64,000 nt of DNA from Brachionus rotundiformis (lineage: Eukaryota > Rotifera > Eurotatoria > Ploima > Brachionidae), in assembly GCA_016802295.1 (NCBI GenBank), contig JAESIW010000180.1, positions 2,049,619 to 2,113,618 on the forward strand, written 5' to 3'. Each line of letters opens with the position of its first letter. The stretch's first letter is position 1. Positions 1-11,299 of the stretch are shown one piece after another. A program made the position numbers and the translations under genes. The notes beneath the pieces were generated by a model. It did no database searches. It saw nothing but the letters and a program-made list of their open reading frames with translations, and was not told the DNA's origin.

Positions 1-445
1 ATTAAAAATAAACAATAATTATTCAAAAAATAAAGGATAACGTCCCTAAAAAATTCTTCAAAAATTATCTAATAAATCAGATAGAAGAAGAAATACCCAA
101 AAAAGATAAAAACCTTGGAATTGACGAGCTTAAGAAACTACATATGGATTCATTTCAGAGGATTATAAGTAAAAAAAATTTTTAAATAAATAATTTTTTT
201 CGGAAAAATTGACTAAAGCTTTTTTAAAAAGAAAATTTTGAGAATGAATGCATACTTAAAAGGGTCCTAGATTGGAAGAGTATGTGGAATTACGCCGTTA
301 ATTCACGTAAAAAGGATCGATTTAACCAAAAAAAAAAATAAAAAAATAAACTTTTTAATTAAAATTTTATTTTTAAATAAAATAAATTAAAAAAAAAAAT
401 CTTTTAATTAAATGAAATTATAAATAGGAAATTATTAATAAAGAA
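1..445. other. AT-rich DNA with a short transposon-like open frame
   Basis: The stretch is mostly A/T. A plus-strand frame is open from about 12 to 184 and reads as a Lys/Glu-rich segment with phrases such as VPKKFFKNYLINQ and KKLHMDSFQRII. It begins after a stop and ends in a poly-A run, with no ATG of its own. It looks like the tail of a decayed mobile-element protein or the end of a gene lying to the left; no family could be named. The rest holds nothing recognisable. Confidence 0.25.
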
Positions 446-660
446 AAATATTTGGAACTGATCGGGAACGAAGTATAGAACGGGAACTGGTTGGGAACGG
501 AGTATGGAACGGTTTGTGGAACGGTGTTTGGAACTGGAACGGGTTGGCAACGGTGTTTGGAACTGGAACGGGTTGGGAACGGAGTATGGAACGGGTTCGG
601 AACGGTGTTTGGAACGGGAACGGGTCGGGAACGGAGTATGGAACGGTGTTTGGAACGTTT
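446..660. repeat. Imperfect GGAACGG-type simple repeat
   Basis: About 215 bp are built almost entirely from variants of the words GGAACGG, GGAACGGG and GGAGTATGGAACGG. The local GC content is far above the surrounding DNA and the purines are strongly biased to the plus strand. A nominal reading frame through it gives only a Trp/Asn/Gly low-complexity peptide, so it is not coding. Further single copies occur downstream, including a reverse-orientation ACCGTTC near 707-713 and AACCGTTCC near 1012-1020. It lies just outside the Helitron relic and could be element-associated, but this cannot be shown from one locus. Confidence 0.8.
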
Positions 661-960
661 TTTTTTTTAAATTTAATTAAATTTTGTAAAAATGAACGGC
701 TTTTATACCGTTCAAAAAAAAGAACGTGTATTCAAGAACGTGCATTTTTTTGTTTCATAGCAAATAAAACTACTGTAGTTTATCCTAATGGCATATTCAA
801 AATGAATGTGAATTATCTGTTCCATTATTAATTCTAAAAATTACTTTTAGTTCGGCTATGAATGGAAGTAAAATGTCATTGTTCAAAATTTATTTAAAGT
901 TTTCTCTTTTAACATTACCGATATTTTTTTGACAAAATTTAAATAATTTTTCAAATAAGC
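661..960. other. AT-rich spacer
   Basis: A/T-rich sequence between the GGAACG repeat and the first Helitron-like segment. A short GAACGG...CCGTTC inverted pair lies around 694-715. No gene is seen. Confidence 0.5.
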
Positions 961-3900
961 TTAAATAAAATGCCACCAAGTAAGTTTTTACTCTAAAAAA
1001 TGTTAATTTTCAACCGTTCCTTTTAAAAGAAACTGTATTTGCTGCAAATGATGATAGTTTTATCATTGAAATATTTTGTTTGCGTTCAGTTAATGGTTGG
1101 TATAATCTTGAAATTTAGAGACAATTTCTACAGAGATCTAACCACAGACTGACTTACAAGACTTTAAATATTCGCTTAAATAGTAATTATTTGATTTAAA
1201 ATTGTTTTTAAATCTCTAATTAATTTTTCATACAAGTTATTGGTGCCTCTCCTGCAAACATTGTCGCTGAAGTTGATAATAACCGTCCTGGAACATCAGC
1301 TTCAATTCATGGTGGTGAAGTCAACATACAACCCGATGAACAGCTAATGAGTATTTAGCACGAAAACTAAATTAATCTGCCGATGACTTCACTGACCCAG
1401 AAATAGCGAATAGCTGATATTACCTCAGAGTTTGATCAAAGTTTATTAATCTTTTCAAAGTTATCAATTTTAAATTGTTTTATTTAGGCCTAAGCTTTGT
1501 CAATGATGCTGCTTCTTTTATTAACTTTCCTGAAGTCGGTAGTACATCTAACAATACATCTAATAGCAGGAGAAGAGGAAGACCTGCTGGCTCATTTGGC
1601 AGACGCAGAAGAACACCTTTGACAATTGAGGTGAAAGATCGTCGCAATCGAATTGCGCGTATCCGTGCTGAAGATACTCCTGCTTCATTAAATCGAGCCA
1701 GACCGAATTTAAACGATCAATTGGAGCGGATTGATAATGGATTGCTTACCAAAGCCCTAGACGTCTTAATTACAAGGGCAATGTGCGAAAGATTAAGGCG
1801 TGCAAATGAGAACGCTGAACAAGATAATGAACGTTTATCTTCACAATTACAGCGTCAACGTGAGTTAAGAGAAAATGAAACGCCTGCGGAAACAAATAAT
1901 CGTCTTTCTCTTGAGGCTGAGAGACAGAGAAATCGACGGGCAAATGAGACGCCTACTTACATGAAATTTACTTTGAATATGTATGCCCTTTGGATTCTCT
2001 ATTGCCCATTATATTCTACAGATGCTGTTGAACTGCGTTATTAGGTATATAAAAACATTCACCAAATATACCTATGGCCACTTATATGATCTTATTATAG
2101 CACACAAGGATAAAGCTCCAAGACTTTATCAAGGTGCTTAAGGGCAAGTTAAAGGACGCAGGGTGGGTAAACATTAAGAAGTCCATAAGGTTCGTTGGAG
2201 CAGAGTGGAACGGTTTAGGAATTATCTTCCTAAAGATGATCCCAATCACCCGAAGAGGGTACAGGTGGTTCATGGATATAATACTTTACTTGGATAATGG
2301 TTCTTGGATTAAAATTCAAAAAAAAAAATCTTCAATTTTTGCGTCAAAACAACGAACAGCTCAGAATACTGGAATATCAAGGTATTATGCACCGTGTACG
2401 TGACTTTAACTTTAATTCAGAAGAGGCAATTGGTAGACAATTTTTTAACCGTCTACATTTGAAGGCAGTGATCGTGCTATGAAACAGCACTATTTAGATG
2501 CGCTGGAATTGGTTAGCCGATTCAGCAAAGCGGATTATTTTATTACGTTTACGTCCAATCCACATTGGCCCGAACTTCAGATTACACTGCAGATTGGGTA
2601 AAATTATTTATCGCGGCCAGACATGTGATCTAGGATTTCTATTCTCAAGTTCAAAGAGTTATTCAACAATTTGAATTTATAACTCAAGATCGGTGTAGTT
2701 GAATCCTATGTTCGAGTGAAAGAAAATCAGAAAAGAGGCTTACCACACGATCATATGTTTTTGTAGATGGCCGAAAATGACAAGCCGACCACTTCGGACC
2801 TAATCGACCAAATTATTTGTGCCAAAATACCCGATCCTGATGTGGATCCAGATTGTATGAAATGGTTTAGATCAAAATGATTCACGGAATATGTCTGCCG
2901 AATAGTTCATGCATGAAGAAATTTGGAAATCTGTCTGCCAAAGGTCTCCACAAGCCATATAGTGATTTTACCGTAATGTGTCAGAATGCCTACACGAATT
3001 ATCGCCGCCGCAATGATCGAAGAAGCGTAAATTTAAGAGGCAATCCACTCGAAAACCGGTATGTGATTCCGTAAAACCCTGCGATGTTGAAGAAATTCTA
3101 ATGTCATATTAATTTGGAATATTGTGGCAACTTAAGCTCTATATATTCAACTATGTTTGCAAAGGAAATGATCGGGTAAATGTGCGAATTAATAATAACA
3201 TGTCATTTGCTAATCGAGGAGTGACACGCGATGAAACAGAGAAAATTAATCGAATCCATAATCCTCAAGACAGAGTGACCAGTTTGTTGATCATGAAAAC
3301 GACAACTATGATGTACAATAGAACCGACCAAACGATGAACACAATGCTGATGACGAAGAAGATGTGTTAAATGAGCCTGAAATAAAAAATAATAATCAAG
3401 TCGAGTATGATAAGATAAGAACTTACGAGCGTAAAAGATATGTAAGTTCAATCCAAGCGTTTGATAAGATTATTGGTTTCAAACAATACGAATTGTCTCA
3501 CATGATTATTCGTTTGATTATTCATTTGGTGAACCGGCAAAATATTGTTTTCAACAGGGCAATTGTTGAACTTGTAGCAAACAACGAGCTTCCTCGAACA
3601 AACCTGACCGCTTTTTTCCAATTAAATATAAGAGATTATCGTGTCAACGATTTGCTTTACAGGGATATAGTTCATCGCTATACGTTAGACAAGAGCACAA
3701 ATCGTTGGACCGAACGTGTGCAGGTTGAAGAAGGCAACCACGTTATTCGATGCATCCCGTTTACTTATCCAACTAACCGTGAATTATTTCACCTAAATTT
3801 ATTGTTGCTGCACGTACGTGGTCCAACTACATTCGAGTTTTTGAGAACGGTAAATGGTGTTGTCCATGTCACATTCGAGCAAGCTGTCTGTGCGCTCAAG

Positions 3901-4910
3901 TTGGTGGAAAATAATCAGTTGTTGCATGCTACGTTGCAAGAAATTTGTTGGGTGGAACTGCCGTATAGGTTCAGGTAAATTTTTAATTTGTTTAAATGAG
4001 TCTGTAATACTGATTTTTTTTTAATTTAGATTTTAGTTGCTAAGTTGTTGTATCACAACAACCCGTCCAATCCGTAAATATCACAAGGTCCTTGGAGTAA
4101 GTTTTATATTTGTATAATAAAATATTGAACTGTTAAATGTCTAATTATTCTTTAGCACATAAGATACGTACTGGAGACATTTTGTAAGTCTCTGGCAGAC
4201 TAAAACTTACCATATCCTAATGAGCGGGGATTACAATGGCGTAATCATGATATGCCTCCTAACATAGACGAGCTGTCTATTTCGTCTAGCAGAGCACACT
4301 GAGGCAGCAGTGGCAATGCAAAGGTCGTTGAACCTACAGCATAGGGTAAACTTGTCGTCAACCAGTATCGTGGAGATTGGCATGGTATCCTATCGAAGAT
4401 GCTCTGAGCATGCTTCCACATGAATTTCTATCTCATTGTCTTAATGTAAAAGTTGGCTCTTTGGTAATGTTGATCAAGAATAGCGGTGTCACATTTGGTT
4501 TGTGGAATGGTACTCAAATGCGAGTTATCCAATGCAATCAACACAGTGTCAAATGTGCTGTGTTGTCCGGACCACAAGCTGGCAATGAATTTTTGAATTT
4601 TTGTCGATCCGAATTTCGATCGAGCCAAAATGATGCAGGCGTTTGGTTGAAACGAACCCAACTACCATTTTGTTTGTCTTTTGCCATGACTATAAACAAA
4701 TTCCAGGCTCAAACATTTAATCAAGTTGGTCTGTTGCTAAGAAAACCTGTGTTTTCCCATGGTCAACTGTATGTTCCAGCATCCAGAGTACGCAATTTCA
4801 ACTCGCTTTGTATCCTGGTAGACACTCATTTATTTGGCTTTCATAACATAATTTTATCTTTATTTAAATACCAAATTGATTTTTTTAGAAACAATTATTT
4901 TCCAAATTAA
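961..4910 (+). pseudogene. Degenerate Helitron RepHel polyprotein, helicase motor missing
   Basis: Broken plus-strand frames read in order like a Helitron Rep-helicase. At 1475-2044 there is an AT-hook (RRRGRPAGS) followed by Arg-rich repeats of the RRANETP type. At about 2480-2600 the Rep-domain signature FSKADYFITFTSNPHWPE appears. At about 2735-2770 the HUH region QKRGLPHDH is seen, with an in-frame stop just after it. At 2877-3074 there is the conserved MIHG...YRRRNDRR segment, then a YIFNYVCKGNDR tyrosine-region match near 3140-3175. At 3364-3978 the post-Rep block (LTAFFQLN, LLLLHVRGPTTFEFLRTVNG) is intact. At 4377-4910 the C-terminal helicase motifs FAMTINKFQAQTF and HGQLYVPASRVR occur. 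The Walker A and B motifs that should lie between 3978 and 4377 are absent, so this copy has an internal deletion as well as frameshifts and stops. It cannot be autonomous. The exact termini (5' TC, 3' hairpin-CTRR) were not found. Confidence 0.88.
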
Positions 4911-5408
4911 AAGTTTTTGAATAAAAATTTCTTCATAACATCTTATAATTTATAATTTATTTTGTTTTGAATTAATTTTGCAGTTTTAAGTAAAAATTAA
5001 TTAAAAATTGTATCTACCGTACAGAATAATAGGCATATACTAAAAAAATGAATACAGCAAATACGACCATTAAAGTGTATATTTTAAAAACAACATAATA
5101 AGATTTTTTTTTAAATGGAAACTTAACAAATCTTGAAATAAAAATAATTAAAATGTTTTTAAAATCAAGATCATAAAAAGGAAAATGTTTAGATTTTAAA
5201 CTAAAAATTAATGTTTAATTTTTTCTTGCTTTTAAAAAATATTTAATAATTTCTTTAGTAATTGTAATATTATTTCTTAATTTAAGTAAAATAAAATCAA
5301 ATTTCAAAGGCAAACCTAACTGTACAATTTTGAAAAAATATTTTAATTATTTAATTAAATTTTTTAAAAAGCATATTTTTACATTCTAATCAAACAAATC
5401 TTTCAAGA
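4911..5408. other. AT-rich intergenic DNA
   Basis: Very A/T-rich spacer between the Helitron relic and the YAP gene. It probably includes the YAP promoter or an upstream intron. The last bases before the YAP start read TTTCAAG|A-ATG, which resembles a 3' splice site, so an upstream non-coding or short coding exon may lie here. No such exon was identified. Confidence 0.4.
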
Positions 5409-6855
5409 ATGTCGACTAATTCCTTAAATGGTAGTCCGAATAGAATTAGCCATGCTAAACGAAAAATGCCAGAATCATTCTATCGTCCACCTGTGCAAAA
5501 AACCCAACTCTTTTCTGCATCAGAGATCTTACCACGCTCAATCCATCATTCACATACAAACTCTTTACCGATCGAAACGCCACCACAACAGCTTACCAAT
5601 CTTGCAAACGCTCATTCAGCCAACAATTTATGTGAATCATCTCCCATGATAAAAAATCCTACGCACATGTATTACTCGTCAAAAAACGACCCTCCACTTG
5701 GAATATCACCTTTGGTAAAATCTGAGCAGCAGTTTTTCCATTCAAAAACTTATTCACTTCCATGCACGTTCGATCCGGTTCAACAGAATCCACAAATGAT
5801 AGGAAATATGCAAAATTTAGCACCACCGAGTCGTAGTCAAAATCCAATTGGAGATATCCCTTTGCCACCTGGCTGGAGCAGTGAAAAAACGCAAACAGGT
5901 CAATCATACTTTATAAAGTACTATTTAAAATAAAATTCACAAGTTAAAAAATGGAAAAATTTAACTTTAGCCATTTTCTTAAAACTACTACTTGGGAAGA
6001 TCCTCGAAAGCTTTATAATTTACCAATGAATCAAAACGAAATTTCCAATGAATTGCGTTCCAAAATAGCAATGACAATACCTCTTCCACAAGGATGGGAA
6101 GAAGCAAGAACTTTGAATGGCGAGATTTATTATATAAATCATAATAGTAAAACAACTTGCTGGGAAGATCCGCGAATTAGTAATTCTCATCAAATAGAAA
6201 TCATAAATTTTTAATTATTTACCGAAAAGATATTTACATTCAACAGGAACAACAAAAAATGTACGCTTCTCAAAATTTCCATACCAATGTTCCTAATGGA
6301 AACTGTTTTTTGGGACCCAGTCATGGCTACCAACTTTCTCAGCCTTCTTTAAGCTCATCTTCTGCTTCAATTTCTTCATCAAATAATTCAATTCCATCTT
6401 TATCGCGAAGTGATTCAAATTTAAATCAAGTAGATGGATTTGAAACGAATCAGCAAAATTCACTCCAAAATTCTGGAAACTTAGCTAATAAATCGACAAA
6501 GGAAAAAATAGAAATTTTAAAGAAAAGTCTTGATGAAGTGAGTAAACAAAAGTTAGTCGTTTGTAAGCAACTTGAAGATATAAATAAAATGGAACTAAAT
6601 CTCAGGTCAAAATTGTCTCCTAAAGATCTAGAAGATGTTTTAAATCGCTTAAAATTAAATGATTCTAAAATGGGATCATTTTCCTCTTTTGACAACAAAG
6701 TAAATCAAAAGCAAATGACCAGTTATAATTCAAATACAGAGCCAGCACCAAGTAAAAAACAAATCCATAATGACATTAATAGTCCATTAAAAGATAAAAC
6801 TTCTTCTGGTGACATGGATTCTACCATTCTGGCAGATTTATCAGCAAATAATTAA
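5409..6855 (+). CDS. YAP1: YAP/Yorkie transcriptional co-activator with two WW domains
   Basis: Hippo-pathway co-activator that binds TEAD factors in the nucleus and PPxY partners through WW domains. Three exons were joined: 5409-5917, 5971-6179 and 6230-6855, giving 447 residues; introns are 53 and 50 bp. Residues 20-28 (MPESFYRPP) match the TEAD-binding PDSFFxPP element. WW1 is about residues 148-183; its YFINH core is completed across the first intron. WW2 is about 204-240 (PQGWEEA...YYINHNSKTTCWEDP). A Lys/Leu-rich coiled coil follows at about 331-370. Two LATS-like sites are visible, around Ser52 (HSHTNS) and Ser116 (HSKTYS), with His or Lys replacing the usual Arg. No N-terminal TEAD-binding helix precedes MPESF and the protein ends SANN, without the PDZ-binding tail of vertebrate YAP. 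The start ATG is the first in frame but an upstream exon is possible. Confidence 0.93.
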
Positions 6856-8920
6856 TAATTATTATTAGGTTTAAGATTTTTATGATTTTTATTTGTCAAA
6901 TTACTTTTATCTTATTGAAAATTATGTATATTTTTATAATTTAAATTTAAATATTTTTGATCAGAATTTCTATCAAAATAATTTTGATAATTTAAAAGTT
7001 TGAATAAAATTAAGAAGTAATTTTTGCTTACCTTGAATTGAGTCTCTTTGGTATTAAAAAAACGATAAAATCTATTGTTTATGCATTTTTTAAAATTACA
7101 AAAAATCAGTGCATTTTGGTATAATTGCTTTTAAAAAAAATTAAAAAAAGCTCTTATTTAATTAGACTTTGAGTAAATAAAAAATTTATTAACAAGACAA
7201 ATCACGTGAATATTGTTTTGAATTTTTTTATCCAAAAAATAGTATAAAAAATGAAATAAAAATACTTATCGCAAGTTTAAAATACAAATTAACTCTTATG
7301 AGAGATAAGTTCTAGTTGTTAAATTGAAGAATCAATTTTTTAAATTAGCAATATACAAATTTAGCTTCTTTATAGGTTTAATTTTTCATATTTTTCTATG
7401 TCTAAAAAAAATATATGCCAACTTATTTATCAAATTTTATTTGAATCAAGCTTTAAATTATTTTAAAAATTAATAAAAAATATAAAAATTATTAGTTAAA
7501 ATCTCGCTCAATTAAAATAAAACAAAAATTGATTGATTAATAAAATCTGATTAAACATGTCACCATACATCTGCACATTTGTCTAAAATTTGAAGCTTGG
7601 AGAGTAAGGCGTCCTTAAAATTCTTAATAAGATATCTCGATTTATCTAAATTATATTTCTCTCAGCTCTTTTTCTACAGTTATTTTATTTGCTTGCATTA
7701 CCTAAGAGAGTGTAAAATAACGACTTAAGGGATTCTCCCCACAGATTTATCTTACCTATTTTTGTTGATATTCCACTGTGAATGGCAAATTGAATCAATG
7801 ATAAAATATCTAATGCCTTGCCCCCTAATGCGACATTTATTTTCAGAATTCTGAATTTTAATGCATACATTTAACCCACTTTTTTTTCTAGATACGCTGC
7901 GACTAAAAAAAGTGCAGTTAATGTCAAAATTTTGATATAAATACCGCATTAAATATGTAAAAAATAATAAAAATTTTTTATTATTAATTTTTATTATTTC
8001 TTAAGAAGAAATATTATTAAAAAAAAAAATAAAATAATGTTAGGATCAATTTATTTTCAAAAATTTTAAAATAAAGTTTAAAAATTTTATTTTTAAAAGT
8101 TACTTTTTATAACATTTTTTTTAAAATATAAATTAAACGGAAAAAAAAAAGCTGAAAAAAAATAAGATGGTTAAACAAAATTTAAAATAAAATAATAAGT
8201 TTAAAAATTATCTTTTATTAACAATTTTATTCAAGAAAGAGTTGTATATCGGCGTATGTATTTGTGCGCCATTTTAAAGCATTCTCAAAGTGGACTCGAT
8301 GAGCTTTTTCAAAGGCCGTTGGAGAAAAAACCCAGCTCGGAGTCGCAGTTTTGGAAAAAAAGACAACATAGTTCAAATATTGCCATCCTATCCGTTTTTC
8401 TAATAAAATATTTACAAAATATAGTTTCACGTTTTTAATCAGTCATCAAACTACTACAAAGCTTGGACTCAAAACAAATAAACAAATTAGATGATATCGT
8501 TTTCAATATTCTCTTTAGGACTAATAAATTTGTGTTCAACTTCCAAAAAATTTGTCTAAAATTGTAAATAAAATTTATGCTGCCCTCGAGGTTTAGAAAA
8601 GCTGAGGAAATTTTGACACAAATTGCATTATAAGCACCAAAAAAAATTTTTTACATTTTATCTTATTTTATCATAAAAACTACACTTCTTTTCTAAGTCC
8701 TTTGAAACTAGCAACCGGTAAAGAGTAAAATTAAAAAAAAAATTTTATATTAAAAAAATTATCTTCTCCTCTCTCATTCTTATCAATTCATTCACTGTTT
8801 TTTTTTTTTTGTTGAGGGATTTTTAAATTTAAGGTAAAAATAAAAAACGGAAAATTTGGGGAAAAAAAGGTTTTTAAAAAGGAATAAAAGTTAAGGAACG
8901 GGTTTTTCAAGGAAACATTT
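6856..8920. other. Intergenic region between convergent YAP and Pax genes
   Basis: A/T-rich DNA holding the 3' flanks of both convergent genes. A candidate poly-A signal for YAP (AATAAA) lies near 7003. Two patches are less A/T-rich: 7560-7960, and 8225-8430, where a minus-strand frame of 67 codons reads ...VFSPTAFEKAHRVHFENAL... and ends in a stop. Neither patch matches a family I recognise; they could be old mobile-element fragments. Confidence 0.45.
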
Positions 8921-10788
8921 TCAAACATTTGGTGGCGAGGAAGTTGCAGTTTGGTTAGAGTTAGTCGTATTGGCAGCGGTTAAAGCCGCGACTAACAAAG
9001 ACGGATTTGAAAGAAGCAATGTTGAAAAATTAGAATTAAGACTGGTTGTTGTGCCATTCTGTCCGGAGACTAATGCTGCGGTAGCTAATGCCGCAATTGC
9101 CGGATTTAAATTCTGCATGAACTGATTACTTAATAAATTTTGGCTAATTGAATCTGTTTTTAATTTAGAAATATCTGATTTTGGCGAGGATGAATTAGAT
9201 TTTTTACCATTTGGTTTGCCACGGCTCAGGTCGATTGGCAACTTGGGCTCTTGGCCGAGCAAATTGCTAATGTTAAACTTGTCTTCTTTTCTAATGCTAT
9301 TGCACTGTTCCAATTGTTGTAGTTGCTGCTTGAGCCTCTTTTGGGCTAAATTCTCGGCCAATGTGTCCACGGACAAGTTTTTCCGCTTGCTAGAGCCGGA
9401 TGAAGGGGACGCCTGGCACTGCTCGGTGTGCTCGTTGTGTGACACGTTTAGAGAAAGATCGGTCGGAGATGAGGACGTAGATGAATGAATGTTTGGAGAC
9501 AACGAGCTCATCTTGGGATTGAGAACATTTTGACCATTTGCAGCCATGTATTTGTACTTGTTTACGCATGTTTGGCACACACAGTTGCCTTTGTGTCTTT
9601 GCTGGTTGTGTTGGCTGTGTTTCACCGAGTCCATGGAATTGTTCAAGTAGTTGTTGTTGTCGTCGGCGGACTCGTTATCAGTGTTGGAAAAGTCGGCCTG
9701 CTCGGCCTTGAGGCTCTGCTTGAACAAATCGAGGCACGCTTTGTTAAATGAGCTGTTCGATGTGGCAGATGAGTTGGTCATGTGGGCTTCGCTTGTTCTA
9801 GTCGGTTCGACGATGCTCTCGTCCTCGGACATTTGGTCGTAGCGTTTGTTGCTGCGCACAATTCGATTTATTGAGCTCACACTTGGCAGCTTTTCCTCGC
9901 TGCAGACACCTTCAGCCTCAAGTCTGTTCAAAAAAGTAAGCACTTTTTTTATACAAAGATAACAAAATCAACTACAAAAAATTACTTTTTTCTTATTTCC
10001 CAAGCGAATATTTGCGGATTTTGTCTCTTGTATTCTTGGATTTTTTTGACCACATTTGGCGTGGCAACTTTTGGCTTAGAGCCGCCGATTAGACCCGGCG
10101 ATGTGGTTTTAAATAGTCTGTAGCGTTTCAAAATTTTGCTTACACATCCATGAGATACTTGAAGCTTGCGGCTAATTTCGCACGGCCTGACACCCTGTTC
10201 GGCCAATTGGACTATTTTTTCACGCGTCTCGGCCGGCAAAGGTCTGCCATTGATGAACTCGCCACCAAGCTGGTTCAACGAGGCGGTAGCGGTAGAATTC
10301 AGCTTTTTAGCATTGTTGTTCTTGCTGTTCGTGGACGACACTGAGGAAGATGAGGAGCCCTGGGCTTGACCATGCACTGGCAGTCTTAGTTGACTTTCGT
10401 CATTCAGCAAAGCTTCGTTGGAGTTGCGCTTTCGGTTTCGGCTGTTTCGGTTGGCGCCCATGCTCGGCATCGAAGAAGACGAGCACGAGTTCTCCTCGCA
10501 AGAGGAGCCGTTCATCTTCTGGACCTCATAATGGTTCTCTTCATTTGAATTTGTGTTTATGAACTGTTCCTCGTCCTGTGTCGACCTGTCATTCAACTCG
10601 TTGTCGTTGTCATTGTATTCGTATTCTTCATTATCTTGTTCGTAGTCTACTTCGTTCGGTTCTTGGTCGTAGGGCTCGTCGTACTCGTGGTACTGTTCCG
10701 GAACGGTCGACGAGTTTACTTCGTCCTCGTCCTCGTTTTTATATATCTCATCGGTGTAGTTCAAATCATTTACTTTATAATCATTCAT
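8921..10788 (-). CDS. Pax transcription factor: paired domain, no homeodomain
   Basis: Sequence-specific nuclear transcription factor. Two exons, 10788-9986 and 9923-8921, join in phase 2 inside the paired domain (EIRK|KLEAEGVC) to give 601 residues. Residues 1-165 are an unusual Asp/Glu/Asn/Tyr-rich extension. The paired domain is about 170-296: NQLGG, NGRPLP, the recognition-helix region VSHGCVSKILKRY, then IGGSKPKVATP and PSVSSINRIVR. The usual ETGSI of the beta-turn linker is replaced by RLFKTTS. No homeodomain follows. An octapeptide/eh1-like FNISNLLG is at 484-491, and two PxDLS CtBP-type motifs are at 421-425 (PTDLS) and 497-501 (PIDLS). The tail is rich in Ala, Asn and Ser. The motif set and the wording of the second half of the paired domain are nearest to Pax2/5/8, but Pox-neuro or another class is possible. 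The intron is 62 bp. Confidence 0.92.
9224..9466 (-). other. Repression-motif cluster in Pax: two PxDLS and one eh1-like
   Basis: Within the Pax C-terminal half, PTDLS is encoded at 9452-9466, the eh1/octapeptide-like FNISNLLG at 9254-9277 and PIDLS at 9224-9238. PxDLS is the known CtBP docking motif and FxIxxLL is the known Groucho/TLE docking form. Their presence is seen directly; repressor recruitment by this protein is inferred. Confidence 0.6.
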
Positions 10789-11299
10789 CTAAATTGATTT
10801 CATAAAAATAAAAATTAATTACGCAACAAAAAATAAAAAGCAATCAAAAAAAGCGTTGTTTTATTTAAAATGGATAAGATAATTGTCATTGGTTTGGAGA
10901 GAAAAAATGGTTCCAAATTTGGTCATATGAGGTAGTTTGTGAATCATTAGAAATTTATTATAACACGTGATTTAATTATGATCGAAACAAAAGCCAAACG
11001 GATTACCTAAATATTTGCTTAGTTTGGTGACGTGTAAATACCATGACAAAGCCAGGTCCCTATTGTTCATCTAACTCTAACTAATTTAATCATTTTTATT
11101 CTAATAATCAGCTTAAATTACTTTTAAAAAAACATATTTTAAAAATTTTCTGTTAAATGAAAGTATTTTAGGTGTAAATTAAAATTTTTTAATTTTGACG
11201 TGTATTGCTAAACTCGTGCTGTGGTCACGACATGGTTTAAAAAATAAAAAATAACTTTTGTTCTAATCTAAACCCCGAGACTCGTCGCCATAAAATAAA
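10789..11299. other. Upstream flank of Pax, AT-rich
   Basis: A/T-rich DNA immediately 5' of the Pax start codon. It should contain the proximal promoter, but no TATA box or other element stands out from the A/T background. Confidence 0.35.

Noticed and set aside
7685..7949. Overlapping minus-strand frames of about 60 codons
   Set aside because: Short, mutually overlapping, no start context, splice signals or similarity.
8227..8430. Minus-strand 67-codon frame as a gene or last exon of Pax
   Set aside because: Pax already ends with a stop at 8921 and no splice acceptor or family similarity links this frame to anything.
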